Positions 1 through 12,676 are shown, numbered from the stretch's first letter. The stretch: DNA of 62,741 nt from Cyanophora paradoxa (GCA_004431415.1 QPMI01000663.1:1-62741); one strand, 5' to 3'. The notes: generated by a model from the sequence alone, not told the origin. Numbers and translations are program-made.

Positions 1-3000
1 CCCGGAGGCGCCGCTCTCGCCCGGGCCCCTGTCGGCCGGCGCGCGCCGCGGCGGCGTCGGGTGCCTGGGGCGGGCCGCGGAGCTGGAGCGGGCGCTGCGG
101 GCGGTCGCGGCGGCGGGGGCGGGGGCGGGCGGGACGGTGCTGCTCGAGGGCGAGGCGGGGTACGGCAAGTCGGCGCTGCTGCACGAGCTGGCGCGCGAAT
201 GCGCGGGGCGCGGCTTCGCGGTGCTGCGGGCCGGGCGGAGGCCGTCGAGGAGTCGACGCCGCTGTGGGCGCTGCGCGGGCTCGTCGCCTCGGCCACCAGC
301 GCCGCGAGCGAGGCTGCCTTCGCGGCCGGCCTCGCCGGGCTGGTCCCACCCGAAGACGCCGCGTTCCTGTGGGCCGCCCTCTTCGCCCGGCGCCGCCGCC
401 CGCCCCGCCGCCAAGGGCGACGGCCGCGGGGCTCGATCCTACGTGGCCCGGCGGGGCTCGCAGGAGGCCCCGGGCTCGCCCTCGTCGGCGTCGGGCGCCT
501 CGCCCGCGTCGCCGCCTGCCTCGCCGCCCTCGTCGAGGGCCTCGCCGGCTCGGGCCCCCGCGCCCGGCCCGTCGCCCTCGCCCTCGAGGACGCCCACTGG
601 CTCGACTCCGCTTCGTGCGCGCCCGCTTCGCTTCGCGCCCGCTCCGCCTCGAGTCCACTCCCGTTGCGCTGAGCCGCCGAGACGCTGAGCAAGCGCGCAC
701 GCGGGCGCAGGTGGCTCGTGCTGCGGAGTCTGCGGGAGGCGGCGCCGCGGCTGCTACTGCTCGTGACCTCGCGCCCGATGCCCGAGCCGCCCCGCGACTT
801 CCTGCTCCTCGCCGGGCGCCTGCGCCTCGGGCCCGACTCCGACGACGGGGACGACGTCGACTTTGACGCCCTGGACACCGCCTCGACGCCCGCGCCGCCC
901 GCGGCCGCCGTCTCCGCCGCGTGGGGTCCGGAGCCGCCGGCGAAGGCGGCGCCGCCTGCCCCGGCCGTGGTGGACGTGCGGCTGGGCCCGCTGGAGCGCG
1001 GGCGGCGCGGGAGCTGCTGGAGCGGCTCTCGGGGCGGCTCGGGGTGGAGTGGGCCCCGCCGCCCTCGAGCGCGTCCTCGACAAGGCCGCCGGCGGTGCGC
1101 AGCTCCGCTGCCCTTCCGCTCCGCTCACTCGCTCAGTCGCGCCGCCTCACACGCCGCGCCGTCGGGCAGTGCCGCTGTACCTGGTCGAGCTGGTGCGCGC
1201 GGCGGCCGGCGACGCGGCGGGCCGCTCCGCGCACTCCGCGGGCCTCCCGGACTCGGTGCGCGCGCCGCTCCGTGCCGAGTCGGCGGACGCCGACGCCGAC
1301 GCCGACTCGGTGGGGCGCGGGCGCAGCTGCAGCAGATCGTGCTCTCGCGGGTGGACCAGCTGCCGGCGGCCGCCCGCGACCTCATCAAGATCGCCGCCGT
1401 GATCGACACGGGGTTCACGCCGGCGGCGGTGGCGGCGGTGGCCGGCCCCGAGCGCGACCCCGCCGCCCTCCGCGACGCCTTCCGCGCCCTCGCCAACGCC
1501 CGCCTCATCACCGAGTCGGGCAGCTCCTCCCTCGCCGGCGCCGCCGCCCCCTCCGAGGCCGCCACCACCGCCGCCGATGTCGGCGACGAGGAGGAGGCGG
1601 AGGACGAGGGGGCGGCGTGGCCGGGGGAGGAGGCGCCCTTCGTGTTCAGCCACGCGCTGGTGCGCGAGGCGGTCCTCTCGTCGCTGACGGCCCCGCACCG
1701 GCGGAACGTGCACCGCCGCTTCGCCGAGTTCCTCGAGGCGCGCCCCGCCGCCGCCGCCGACCCCGCGCTCCTCGCGCTGCACTGGGAGGCCGGCGGCGAG
1801 CCCGAGCGCGCCCTGCGGCACCTCGAGCGGGCCGCGCGGCGCGCCCACGACGCCGGCGCGCTCCCCGAGGCGGCCCGCCTCTACGCCCGCCTCGTCGCCC
1901 TCCTCGACTCGCTCGGCCTCGCCGGCCGCCCGTGCCGCCCTCCCGCCGGCACCCCGCACGCCCCTCCTCCTCTCCGCCGCCCCTCGGGGCCCAGGGGCCA
2001 GCAGCCGGGCGCGCGCGCCGCCCCCTCGAGCGCCGCGGAGACGGCGCGGTGGCGCTCTTTCCGCACCGTCGCCCTCAAGAACTGGTGTTATGTCGAGGCA
2101 CGCCTCCTCCGCCCCCAAAAGCGCGCCGCACCGCTGACGGCGGCGGGCCGGGCCCGGGGGCAGTACTACCTGGGGCACGCGGAGCTGGCGCTCAACCTGT
2201 GCCTCGCGACCCTCGCGAGCGCCGGCGGGGAGCAGCCGCGCAGCGAGCTGGGCCCCGCCGCCCTGCTCCGTGCGCCCGCCCGCCCGCCCGCCCACCCGCC
2301 CGCCCGGCCCGAGGTGCGGCGTGGCGCGGCGCAGGGTTCGTGGCGCGGGCCGTGCCGCTGGTCTTCGGGGCGTACCCCGAGCGGCCGAGCGCGGCGGAGG
2401 CGGAGGCCTGGCCCGAAGGGAGGCGGAGCGCGTGGCCCTCATCGAGGTCTACGTCATCGTCGGCTGGTCGCAATGAAGATGACGTCATCGTCCTCGCCCT
2501 CGGCGCCGGACAAGGGCGGCGGCGGCGGCGGCCGGCGGCCCCGCTCGAGCGCCCTCGCCCTCACCGCGACCGGCGGTCCGCCCCCGCCCCCGCCTCCGCC
2601 CGTCGAAGGGGCGCCGCTGACGCGGGCGCAGCGGTGATCGCGCTGGGGTACGCGCGGGGGTGCGCGCTGGAGCACTGGCAGTTCGGGCGGGGCCAGGCCT
2701 GGTTCGCGGTCCTGCTTTTCGTGGCGGGCCTGAGGCGCAAGAGCGCCGAGTTTATGGCGCGGGCGGAGGCGCTCGCCGAGCGCCACGACAGCGACGCCGT
2801 CCGCGAGGCCGCGCACAGCGCCGTCCGCCCCTCCCGCGCCCCTCGGCCCCTCCCGCCTCCCGCGCCCGAAATGAGACGCGCGAGCAGGGGGGTTACATCG
2901 AGGCGACGGCCGGCCGCTTCGCGCGCGCCCTCGAGCGCCTCGACGCCGCCCGCGTCCTCCTCCACAAGGTCATTTGAGCTCGCCCCCGCCCCCGCCCCCG

Positions 3001-4037
3001 CGCCCCGAGCGGGCCCGGGCCGAGCGGGCTGGGTTTCGGCGCAGCTGTCGAGCCTTCACTACGTCGACGGGGCGACGTACTGCGCGTACGCGCGGCTGCT
3101 CCTCGGGCGCTTTGGGGAGGCCGAGGAGCACGCGCGGGGCTTAGAGGCGTACCTCCACCGCACAGGCGGTGCAGATTACGGCCGTGAGATCGTCGCCATG
3201 GCGCGCCCCCGCCCCCGCCCCCCGCCCCCGATTCCAACGCTCTCTGACCCCGCCCGGCGGCCGGCCAGGTGGCGGGGTACAGCGCGCTGTTCACGGGGCG
3301 GGATGCGGAGGCGGGGCGGCTGCTGGGGCGGCTGGAGGCACGGGGCGGGGCGGCCTCGTTCTGGACGACGACCGTGGCGGCCGTGCTGCGGGGCCTGCAC
3401 GCCTGGCGCGCCCGCGGCGAGGCGGGCGCCATGGCGGTGGCCGCCGCCGGCCTCGAGCGGATCCTCGAGCGGGAGCCGGCCTCGCTGATGTGGATCCACC
3501 TGCTGCCCTCGCCTGCGCCCTCGACTTCGCCCTCTGGCGCGCCGCCGACGCCCGCCGCCGCGCCGGCGCCGGCCGCCCCGCGCCCGGCGGCCTCTGTGGG
3601 GACGGCCGGGGCGTGGGTGACGCGGCGGCGGAGGCGGCGCGGGCGGAGGCGGCGGCGGCCGAGGGCGCCCTCCGGCGGCTGGCGGGCGGCATGCGGGCTC
3701 TGCAGAGGAAGAGCCTGCCGTGCCTGGCGCCCTTCTGCGCCCTCGCCAGGGCCGAGGAGCCCGGGCTCGCCCCCCGGCGCCGCGCGGAGCTGCTGCGGGG
3801 TGCGGCGGAGGCCCTCGAGGCTGGCGAGCTGCGCCCCTTCCACGCTGTCGCCCGCCTCCGCCTCGCCCTCGCCGAGGCCGCCGCGGGGCCCCCGGCCCCG
3901 CCGCGGCCGCGCTGCAGCGCGCCGAGCGGGCGGCGCGCGAGTGCGGCCTGCGGCTGCCGGCCCTCGAGCGCGCCCTCGCCGAGGGGCCGCGGCCGCCCCG
4001 CGCCCCGCCCTACGCCTTCGCCTCCATGTTCGTGTGA
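1..4037 (+). CDS. STAND/AAA_16-type ATPase with helical-repeat C-terminus, 5' partial
   Basis: This is the 3' part of a large spliced gene; its start lies left of the window. The N-terminal piece has a GRxxEL-like lead-in (GRAAELERALRAV), a Walker A loop (GEAGYGKSALL, near 150-180) and a Walker B-like LALEDAHWLDSAS (near 570-614). A winged-helix-like stretch follows (LSRVDQLPAAARDLI, FVFSHALVREAVLSS), then long Ala/Leu/Arg-rich helical repeats of TPR style to PYAFASMFV-stop. This order is known from AAA_16/STAND proteins, including regulatory parts of class III nucleotide cyclases and LuxR/MalT-type regulators. One clear intron is 615-710 (GTGCGC...GCAG), which joins DSAS to WLVLRSL. Near 236 the frame slips by one base in a G-rich run, probably a sequence error. 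Further introns are likely but not all resolved. The signalling role is inference. Confidence 0.65.
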
Positions 4038-4319
4038 CTCTTCAGATGTAGATGTAGGGCTGTGGCGCGATTGCAGGCCTGCTTCTAGGCCTGTTCGGGC
4101 AGTATCCAGTATCCGTATACGCATATATATATGTACATGTGATCATGAAATAGTCTAGCCTAGTAGAACCCGGTTCAAGTGCTTATATCGTTAGCCTAGT
4201 GGTACCTTAGAACCGGTAGCTTAGAACCGGTAGTAGTCTAGTCTAGATATATATTAATCATGAAGTAGGGCTGTGGCGCGATATCGATCGCAAGGTGGGA
4301 GGTCCCGGCCCGGACTCCG

Positions 4320-4354
<35 letters not shown>

Positions 4355-4650
4355 ACGACACGCCCCCTGGCCCGGACTCTCGCGATCGCCCGGGCAGCTG
4401 CCAGGCTCAGCGGCTGGCGGTACCGGTCCGGGCGCAGCCCACCCCGCTCCTGTCCGGGCTGGCCCAGCATGCAGCTGCGCATACAGCGCGGGCGTGCATG
4501 CGCAGATGTACTGCGGTACATGTGTAGTCTAGCTATAGAACGCGGTATACGTAGCTTATATGAATATATCCGAATTCACATCTAATCAAATAAATCGAAA
4601 GACGGGTTTATATAATTATACCGTGACTAGAATTGGCAATGAATAGCAAT
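4038..4650. other. intergenic, AT-richer, with a 34-nt poly-C tract
   Basis: No gene is seen between the two convergent genes. The stretch holds short repeats (TAGGGCTGTGGCGCGAT at about 4,054 and 4,266), TATATA-rich DNA, and an uninterrupted run of about 34 C at 4,320-4,353. The same TAGGGCTGTGG word recurs near 10,107, so it may be a dispersed repeat fragment. Confidence 0.5.
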
Positions 4651-7600
4651 CTATACTCGGGCTGGCTCTGGACGCTGAACTTGCTTGTAGCCGCCTTGAG
4701 CACGGGAGAAAAGAACGCTCGAGTTTATAAAGTTGATAAGACCACCGGTTATCGCTCCCAGGGCGAGGCCGAAGCATAAGCTGAAGGGAAGATTCATGGG
4801 GTCGCTCGAAACGGCCTTCTTGATTGCACCGACGAATATTCCAAAGCACGCGACGTTGAAGGCCAATGCAATAAACTGAAAGAAGATGATAGACTTGATG
4901 GTGTCGAGTCGCTCACTGATTCGATCTGAGCCCAGCTTGAACCACGAGATCAATGAGATGAACCCAACAGCTCCCCCTGCCAGTCCGCCAAGCATGCCGA
5001 CCACGAATGCAGCGATGAAAGAGTCCGCCAGCGTGCACATGCCATCATCCGGAATCGCTAGCGCTCGAGCCATCCTGCATATTTCGTAGTAGCGGAGCCG
5101 ATCGGCGTTGGCGCGCGCCGCTCCCAGAATCGGCAGGCTCCGCTTCACGCCAAAGTCGAAAAACCCGCCGAATCCGACGGAGCTGTCGCCAAACCAGCCG
5201 GGGACGATGGAAGCGACGAACATGCAAGCCGACTGGAGAGCGCCGAGAACGATGGAGAAGAATGCCTGGCTCTTGGTGCGCCGGGAGCACGAGAAGAACA
5301 CGAGGAACGCTATCCCCAGCGCAGAGAGGACAAGCACCGGAACGAGTATGGGGGCGAGCGAGCTTCTGCTCCTGTCCGAGTAGTCGCCAGTGGCAGAGGT
5401 CATGCCCATGAGCACCAACAGGGCGGATGGCCCAGTCGAACCGTCCGTCCTCGTTCTGCTGATTGTGACGGCAATCGACTTGTCGAGCGAAGTCTGGCCC
5501 TCCGGGGCCCCGGCAGGCCGAATCACGAGATAGACTCTGCACGATTCCGCGCGGCTGCATTGAAATGAGCAGCTGTACACACGTACGGCGCTATTTCAAG
5601 GAAATAGCAAAACAGTACCCGCAAAAGGCATCGACAGCGTTGGAGTAGGAGCCAACTCCGGTTTCAGAGCCGACCGCATCCGTCTTTTGGCGCAAGATTT
5701 GGTAAATGTACGGCCGACCCTCGGAGGGGCGAGGAACATTTTTGCCAAGCTGTCGAATGCGTCAGTTTTGGCATTGATTATGTTGTATTTATATAATGAC
5801 TGTTACTTACTTCCCAACAAGACGCGGTGAAAGAGGCGGTCTTGCAAAGATGCGTATCGACAAACGCTCGCCCAGCCCATGCCGCCTGACAGTCACCGCC
5901 GATAATGGATATCGAGCACGTCGAGGATGACGAGGGGAGGACGGTGATTTCGCCGGCCTTCAGCTCGACGGGGGTGGAGATCAGCTGGTTGCCGACCTTG
6001 ACAACCACGTACGCCGCACATGAGCTCTTGCTGCCGCCCCGGCCCGTCGCAGCCGCGATAAGTTTAAATTTATGATGCCTCACAGCTATAGCCAATTCAA
6101 GATGTCAAAGGAAGGAAGTCAAAGATGCATTTATGCACCTAAATTCAGTTCCTTGGCAGGCTTTGTTGAAGGTTGTTGAAGTCACCTTGAAGCTGAATTT
6201 TTTGGGCGCTTTTGGATCGGAGTTCGCGCCGGTTTCGGCCTACGCGTACACGTCCGCCAAGATCCGTACGCGTCATGGCCGGAACAAGACAAGCGAAATA
6301 TTCATCAAGCCGACAAGTGCACCTTCAGTGTACGCGTGCGGTCTCGCTTCGAATTCTGGGACTCAGTCATCTCAGTCTTCCCCGAAACGAGATCCAGTGA
6401 GCCGAGCGGTGCACAGGTGTCCTTATTGAAGCCCGATCCAGCGCACAAGTAGATATTAGCATTGTTGTTGTATTGACGATCGATCGCCCCGCCGTACGAA
6501 AACACAACCGAGCACTCCCCCTCATCCACAGCGCACGAGGTCGACGTGTCACTCGTGTTGCTGAAGACTTGCAAAAGCGAGAATTCGACGAAATTGAATT
6601 GCTGGAAGCCGATGACCTCCTCGAAAGTTGGATCTTCGTTGAAAATTTCATTGAAGCCGGAGAGAGAAACAGAGAATACAATGCGCGAAGTGTTCTTTGT
6701 CGACAGAGATGTGAAACCAGCCGCGACAACGACCCAGTGGGCTTCCGCAGTATCTGGGTTCTCCAAAGAACTGCAGGTCTAGAGCTTGAGCCTCCCGGTG
6801 GATATCAGAAGCGGTCAAGGCACCGCATGCGCACTTGGATCTTGAGTAGGACCTGTATTCCGCCACGAAATCGAAGTCGCTAGCGGAAAGATCCGCCGAG
6901 AATGTGCCAGACTGCACAGAGGACCCTTTCTGCGCATCGTAATCGTTTGAATTAATCTCAGACATGCAGCTGGAAAACCGTTAAACCATAATTAAATTTC
7001 GAGCTTAAGACAATCCGACGTCGACCCACCAGAATGCATGTTGCATAAGCTGGATATTGGTCGTCGTAAACTCGCGAAAGTTTATCATCTGATGAGCGCG
7101 GTTCTCCTTGGCAGAGGTAAACGTCGACGAGACGAGGCCCGGTCCACACGACGGTGCACCCGCCCCCGTTGGCAACACACTCCGAGGAAGAAGCGGCGCT
7201 GTCCACCTTGATTTTGGGGCTCTCAAATTGCGGAAGCGACACAGTAAATGATCTGGAAGCGTCGCGAGGGTCTGGCTTCTTGTTCTCATCGTCCGAAAAA
7301 TCTTGCGTGTCCAGAGGCCGAACAACGAAGTACAGGGAACAAGAAATCGCATTTCCGATTTTCTTTTGCCTGAGGGCAAGAAACAAATCACAGGGGCGAA
7401 AGCGAAAGGATTCTGGAAGAATCATGGAGAAAAACGCGCACCCGCAAAGATCGGAAAATACCTTGCTTCGTAAAAAGAAATTGCCCATGTATGAACCATC
7501 CGAACCTTTCGTTTGCTCGCCGTCTACAGGATGCATTTCCACACATTCACGATCGCTTATTTTATCGGAGTATACGAAGTACGAAGTTTTACAGACGTAC

Positions 7601-8592
7601 ACTGCTGCTTTTCGTGCAGGAACCCACGAGACGCTGCAAGGCCTGTAGAACCTCGATTCTTTTGGAGCCAGCACGCACGTCGCCGACGCCGAAGTGATCG
7701 ACACCTTGCCACTCCGAATGCTGACACGCCTGTCGTAAGCTTCTCCGAACGTCAAGATGTCGACAGCGGACTCTGATTCCTTCACGAGCACTACAAACTC
7801 AGCGACGCAGCTATCTTGGCTCTCTCCGGATCCTCTCCTGCGCAAATTTGCAGTTAGCTCGAATTCGAAAGAGAGCCAACTTGGCAACTGTAAACGAAAT
7901 TAATTATATAAAGCGCATGCAAATGCGTACGAGCAGAGAAAGTCGAAATCGTTCTCAGAGATCTCGAACGTGTGCTGGCCTCCTGTAGTTTGTGGTCGGC
8001 TGGTCGACGGATCTACCTTGACAGCTCCGGCCCGTGAGGCATCCGTGCAACTGGAATTGAAGAATGTCGCGTAATCGATGTTATACAAGCTGCTCAGGCT
8101 CTTGCACAGCTGTGCATACACGTACACGGCCGCAGCTGGCGCCTTGTAGCCGAGTTTGAGAGACCACGTCACCGTGCAGCTCGAGCCCGGGTCGCATCTG
8201 GAGCTGGAGGTGGCTCCAAGCGTGACGTCGGCGTAGTCTACGTAGAGTACGGCTAAGGGTTTGCGTGTATGCGCATGCTGCGGCGCCGCTGTGACCGAAC
8301 TCGGTGCATGTGCATCCGCAGCGCGAGCCAGAGGCACATGTGTAGGCCCCGAGAGGCAAAGCACGACCACGGCGGCGAACTGGAGGAGCGCGAATGCTCG
8401 CAGCCGCCCTACATTCGTATACGTATGTACATGCGGTGTTTCCGGTACCGGTCGCCGAAGCCGCACGCCTCGCCACGCGTGCGCGTATACGTAAGAAGCA
8501 ATTGCAAGGCCGTCGACCCGCTGACTATGATGAGATCTAGATATCGAAGCCGGACTGCACGTGTACGGACGCTCTAGGCCTGAAATATACAT
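4651..8592 (-). CDS. multi-exon cell-surface protein: signal peptide, tandem Cys repeats, C-terminal membrane segments
   Basis: A hydrophobic leader (LLQFAAVVVLCLSG near 8,330-8,390) precedes several exons that repeat one plan: a strand such as CSLYFVVRPL, then CxxxxGGCTVVW, then VDVYLC. Copies or parts of this plan are visible near 8,200, 7,300, 7,150, 6,500, 5,900 and 5,550. The last exon (4,651-5,580) holds at least four hydrophobic segments, for example LAPILVPVLVLSALGIAFLV, SFIAAFVVGMLGGLAGGAV and IIFFQFIALAFNVACFGIF, and ends in a short polar tail. I infer an extracellular repeat region anchored by a multi-pass C-terminus. The family is not recognised. The start is uncertain: the ATG at 8,592 is the nearest in-frame one and would put about 60 residues before the leader, so a short leader exon is an alternative. 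It looks like an ordinary host gene, outside the repeat-bounded element. Confidence 0.55.
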
Positions 8593-11284
8593 ACTGAACG
8601 CTGCGCACTGCCGTCCTGAGCCGTCAGCGCCGTTCAAGACGGTTGCCGTTCTCCGCGGCGCCGGCCCGGCGGCTGAACGCCAAGTTGCCAACTTCCCGCG
8701 AAGTTCCCGCCGCAACTTCCCGGTCGATATCCGATGATCGATGCTGCTGCACACGCAGAGCTGCACCGTCTGCACCAGCCTGCCACCAGGCCAGGCTGAC
8801 CGCCGGCCGCTGGCTGAGTCGGCGACTCGCCGAGTGACCCGAGTCACTGAGTCACTGCACTGACTCTCTGCCACTGAGTCGGCGGCGACTCGGCGGCGAG
8901 TCGGCGCTGACCGTGCGGCCAGGCGGCCCGCGGCCCGCCGGCCCAAGGGCCAAGGCCCAGGGTTTGAATGAATGCCATGCTCACATGCCACACATGCAGG
9001 CTGATGCAGCAATGCAGCAGCATCCGATGATCATCAGCAGCACATGCCAATGATGCCATGCATATATGTGATGTCACAGTGTGACAGTGTACTGTGTACA
9101 GGCTCTGTCAGGCTGCACCGTACGCGTGCACTGGCACTGCAGCAGGGGCCGCCGCCGGCCCGCCGGGCCGGGCCGCGCCGGGCGCGCGCGGCGCCAGCAC
9201 CGTACGTACGCGTGGCACGGTGGCACCGCCGCGGCAAACACCCGCAAACTTGCCAAGTTGAAAAGATCGTTAGAGTACTACTGTAGGACGGCGCTTTTTT
9301 TTGCCGTAGTTTTAAATTGCCGTAGTTTTTAAATCGGTAATTTAGCATCCCGGCAATTGCTTTGGGGTAGATATTTTCCTAGCCCGCCATAGAGTAGTCT
9401 GATCGAGCAGAATCTGGATTAATATTCGGCAGTTTATCGCCACGGCAATTCCGGTTTTGCAAGGGCGATTTCGGCAATTTTACACCACGGCAATTTAAGC
9501 CGTAGTATACGTACTAGTATCAACTTGAACTTTCGGAAGCCTTCAAAAAGGGTTAAACTTGCTAGATTAAGTTGCTAAGTTGAAATTGGTTTACCGAACG
9601 GTTTTCAAGTTTTGCTCAAGTTTTGAATTGACCGATCGCGAAACAAAACGTCGGAAAAAACTATATCCGTGAGTGAGAAATCATTAATATTTCTGGAATC
9701 TGATATATTGGCGAGGGGGTACGTTTACGATAGAAACATCTCTGGAAGTTTTTTAATTCTCTTAAAACTTTATTTAAATTGGTGCGCGCCTGCATGCACA
9801 CAAAAACAATTTTGTAAATTTGGATTGAGCAATTTCAGTATTTAATTCGCGCCGGTGGTGCGGCGCCTGTCACGCGGGCACTAGTTTCGCATTCAAGTGG
9901 TCTTTCTTGAAACCAGTGTCGAGTTCTATGAATCTATGCCTTACTGTTATTCATAGATCTCGACACTGGTTTCAAGAAAGACCACTTGAATGCGAAACTG
10001 GTGGCAGTCTGCACTGACTCGAGCTCTGCAGTGAGTCTGCACTGCGGTACTACGGTAGTCTGCAGCTGGTGCGGCTGCACTCAGTGACCGTCGGACTGCC
10101 GGAGTTAGGGCTGTGGTCGCTGGTGGTCGCTTCGCTCGCGAGGTTCCAGCGGCCGCTACGCTTGGCGTTTTCCGCCAGCGACACCTCCTCGCTCAGCGTT
10201 TTTTATGGCTGACAGGCGCCAAAAAAAGCTCCATCCCGCTTTTTTCTCATCTGAAGGTCGACGTAGGTTGGCCTAGCCGATCAATCTTGCTAAATTTCGA
10301 CTGTTTTCGAGCATCCAGGCGCTCCGCTTCGCCCAAAAGCAGCCTGCAGCTGGCCTCTATCTCGCAGAAATTGACAGATGGCTCGCGGAACTAAGCATTA
10401 AATCTGCATTTGCGTACGCGCGCATCTTAAAAGCTTGTACGAAATAAACTAAACGGAACAGATAGGTTTTCGGTTGGTTTTCAGCAGTTTTTCGACAGGT
10501 TTTGGCGGTACCCCCACCTCAGCGACGGGTCAGCGACGGGCGCCGCTCGCCGGGCTTCAGCGGCCGCTGGGCCCGGCCCCCCCCAGCGAGCACAGCTCTA
10601 GCCGGAGTCTGCCGCACTGCGGCAGGCCCGCAGGCCCCTGAACTCGGAACATGAAGCCCGGCACTGGGCCGGCAGGCCCGCGGGGCCGGCGCGGGCCGCA
10701 GCCTCCCGCAGGCTCCGCAGCCTCGCACTGGCTCGCAGCAACGTCAACTTAATTTGCAAGCCGCCCCAGGCGGCTGGGCCCTTCCGAGGCTCCCTGCAGC
10801 TGCTGGCCTGGCTCCGAGAGGCTCATCACTAGTACTACTACTACGGTACTCAGTGACTGTCGGGCTCTCCGACGTCACGGATCCGGCCGGACTCGTGAGG
10901 AGCGCCCGCCGCCAGCCCCGGGCGCCAGCGAGGCTCGTATACGTATAAGTAGCTATATAGCGAGCCTACCGAGTAGTACCGACCGAACCGTATTCGTACG
11001 ACGCGCGCGGGCATATATATATACGTACCGCAGTACGCGCGCGCGCCTAGGCCTTTCCGAGGCTTCAAAAGTTTCGGCTCAGCGGCCGCCGGGCGCCAGC
11101 CGCGGGCTTAAGCTTCAACATTAAATACAATGCAGGTGCGCGGATTGCGTATGTATTCTTATAATTATGTATACGTATCATAGTATTACGTATACGTATA
11201 CCGGTACCATAGCTCACGTATATGCACATATATGCATTTGCATATATATGTGTATATAAGATATATATATAAGCTTGTATGCGT
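8593..11284. other. 2.7 kb intergenic stretch
   Basis: No convincing gene. It contains short reiterated words (GAGTCGGCGACTCG-like near 8,815-8,910, GATGCAGCA-like near 9,000-9,060), an AT-rich block with repeated CGGCAAT/TTGCCGTAG words (9,290-9,520), a long hairpin (9,883-9,999), and CAGGCCCG/GCAGCCTCC-type short GC repeats (10,560-10,740). It ends in TATATA-rich DNA immediately before the long direct repeat. Confidence 0.5.
9883..9999. repeat. near-perfect hairpin: 50-bp arms, 17-nt loop
   Basis: The left arm 9,883-9,932 and the right arm 9,950-9,999 are reverse complements with one mismatch in 50 positions. The left arm starts AGTTTCGCATTCAAGTGG and the right arm ends CCACTTGAATGCGAAACT. 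The loop is 17 nt. It could be a small-RNA precursor, a miniature inverted-repeat element, or the remnant of two inverted insertions. No gene overlaps it. Confidence 0.9.
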
Positions 11285-11593
11285 CCTTTTGCTTTTTTGT
11301 TTTGGAAATTTAGAGGGCCGACCGGCACCGCACCTCTTTTGCATCCGAGTGTTTCGTGCATGCACTAACTGCATTTGCGTGTTGGTGCGGCGCGAACCCA
11401 AATTATCGAGGTTGCCGCCCCCAGCCATTTCCATACATGGCCAAGTTTGGATTTTTTATGTTGGCGCGGCAAGCTCGCTCATGATGCAGCATTCAGAGGG
11501 GTATGCCCCCGTATGTACACTCGCGCGGCGGGCTCTGCTCCTGCTCCCGTCGCGCTGGGGGCGGGCAGGTCGCCGCCGGCGTCCGGCACGCCC

Positions 11594-12525
11594 TCACTCG
11601 TCCGCCCCGCGGATCTTTTTGCGGAGCTGCATATCCTTGGGCTGGATTGTGATGCTGCGCGCCCCCGGCGGTTACGTGCCCCTGCACGGGGCGCTACAGA
11701 GTTTTGGAGGGGGTAGAAGGGGCGGCACACCGCTTGGCATGGATCGCGAGGAGGTTGCTCCCCTCGAACGTCTCGATGGCGTAGCTGCGTCTCGACGATC
11801 AGTTGCAGAGCTCAGCATTTTGTATACTTGTAAATCTCGCGCACTGCTCGGTGGCCTCGCGGAGAGCAAGGACGGCCTGCCGGCACCAGCGAAGAGCGGG
11901 AGTGTCGGTCAGCCTTGCCTCACGAAGCTCTTTCAGGACATCTTCGGTGATCTCCTTGACGGTGCGGGTGAATGGGGCCAGCGCAATGATGGGTTCGGTT
12001 CGCTTCTGCCACTTGCGAATCTCTCTGCGAGCGACGGAGCATCGGATTAATATTCACTGAGCCTCCTGCACTTTAAACTTAGACAACGTCATGATCAATT
12101 GCAACGTACCGGAGGGCAACCGTGCCTCCGCAAAGGCGTGCGCGGTTATAAACAAATCAGATATATAGAGATCTAGAAACATTAAGAATTTAATGATAGT
12201 CACTTTAAAATAGCTATAGTAAGAGATCTAGATCTAGAATGATATCGATCATGATACGATGACATTTGAACCACTTATAGTCACTTTAATTAATTTAGCC
12301 CTTTTGGGTTCAACGGTTACAAGGCTCGCATACTGATCATGATCATGATCATGAACATGAACTCGGACCTGGACGGTAACGGTGAGGCTTCTTGACGCCT
12401 CCTGCGGCAGGAGCCGCTTTACGGGCCGCCTTCGACGCGAGCTTCCGCTCGCCTATGTTTGCGAATCGCTTCCGCGGGGCCTTGCCCCCCGTGCTCTTTT
12501 GCGCCGTGTGCTTTGTCCGTGCCAT
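11594..12525 (-). CDS. divergent histone H3, intron-containing
   Basis: Exon 1 (12,525-12,369) begins [19 protein letters not shown] and ends KKPHRYRPG, the hallmark H3 tail. Exon 2 (from about 12,040 to 11,845) gives [15 protein letters not shown] and [11 protein letters not shown]. Exon 3 (11,784-11,731) gives [18 protein letters not shown]. Exon 4 (11,654-11,594) gives [16 protein letters not shown] then ADE-stop. Introns 2 and 3 are 60 and 76 nt (GTGCGC...GCAG and GTGTGC...GCAG) and splice cleanly in frame. The exon 1-2 junction could not be solved with GT-AG and phase, so that intron (~330 nt) is unproven. K4, K9 and K14 equivalents are kept. Q5 is H, R8 is Q, and about nine residues are inserted between PRK and the KAARK motif. 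The first half of the globular domain is very divergent. A TATA-like stretch (12,591-12,606) lies about 65 nt upstream of the start. Confidence 0.85.
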
Positions 12526-12590
12526 CTGGCTATAGTTTGCTTGGGCCGAAAGGCCCTGTGGCCTCGCTGGAGTGCACACGCGCGGGTGCT

Positions 12591-12606
12591 CTTATTTATA
12601 TATTCG
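12591..12606 (-). promoter_or_regulatory. TATA-like element upstream of histone H3
   Basis: On the minus strand the stretch reads CGAATATATAAATAAG, about 65 nt upstream of the H3 start codon at 12,525. It is AT-rich in otherwise GC-rich DNA. Placement by motif only. Confidence 0.45.
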
Positions 12607-12676
12607 TATACACATATGCATGTACACGGATTTTTTTTGCGTCGTGCATTTTAAACTCATGATCAGAATCAAGAAA

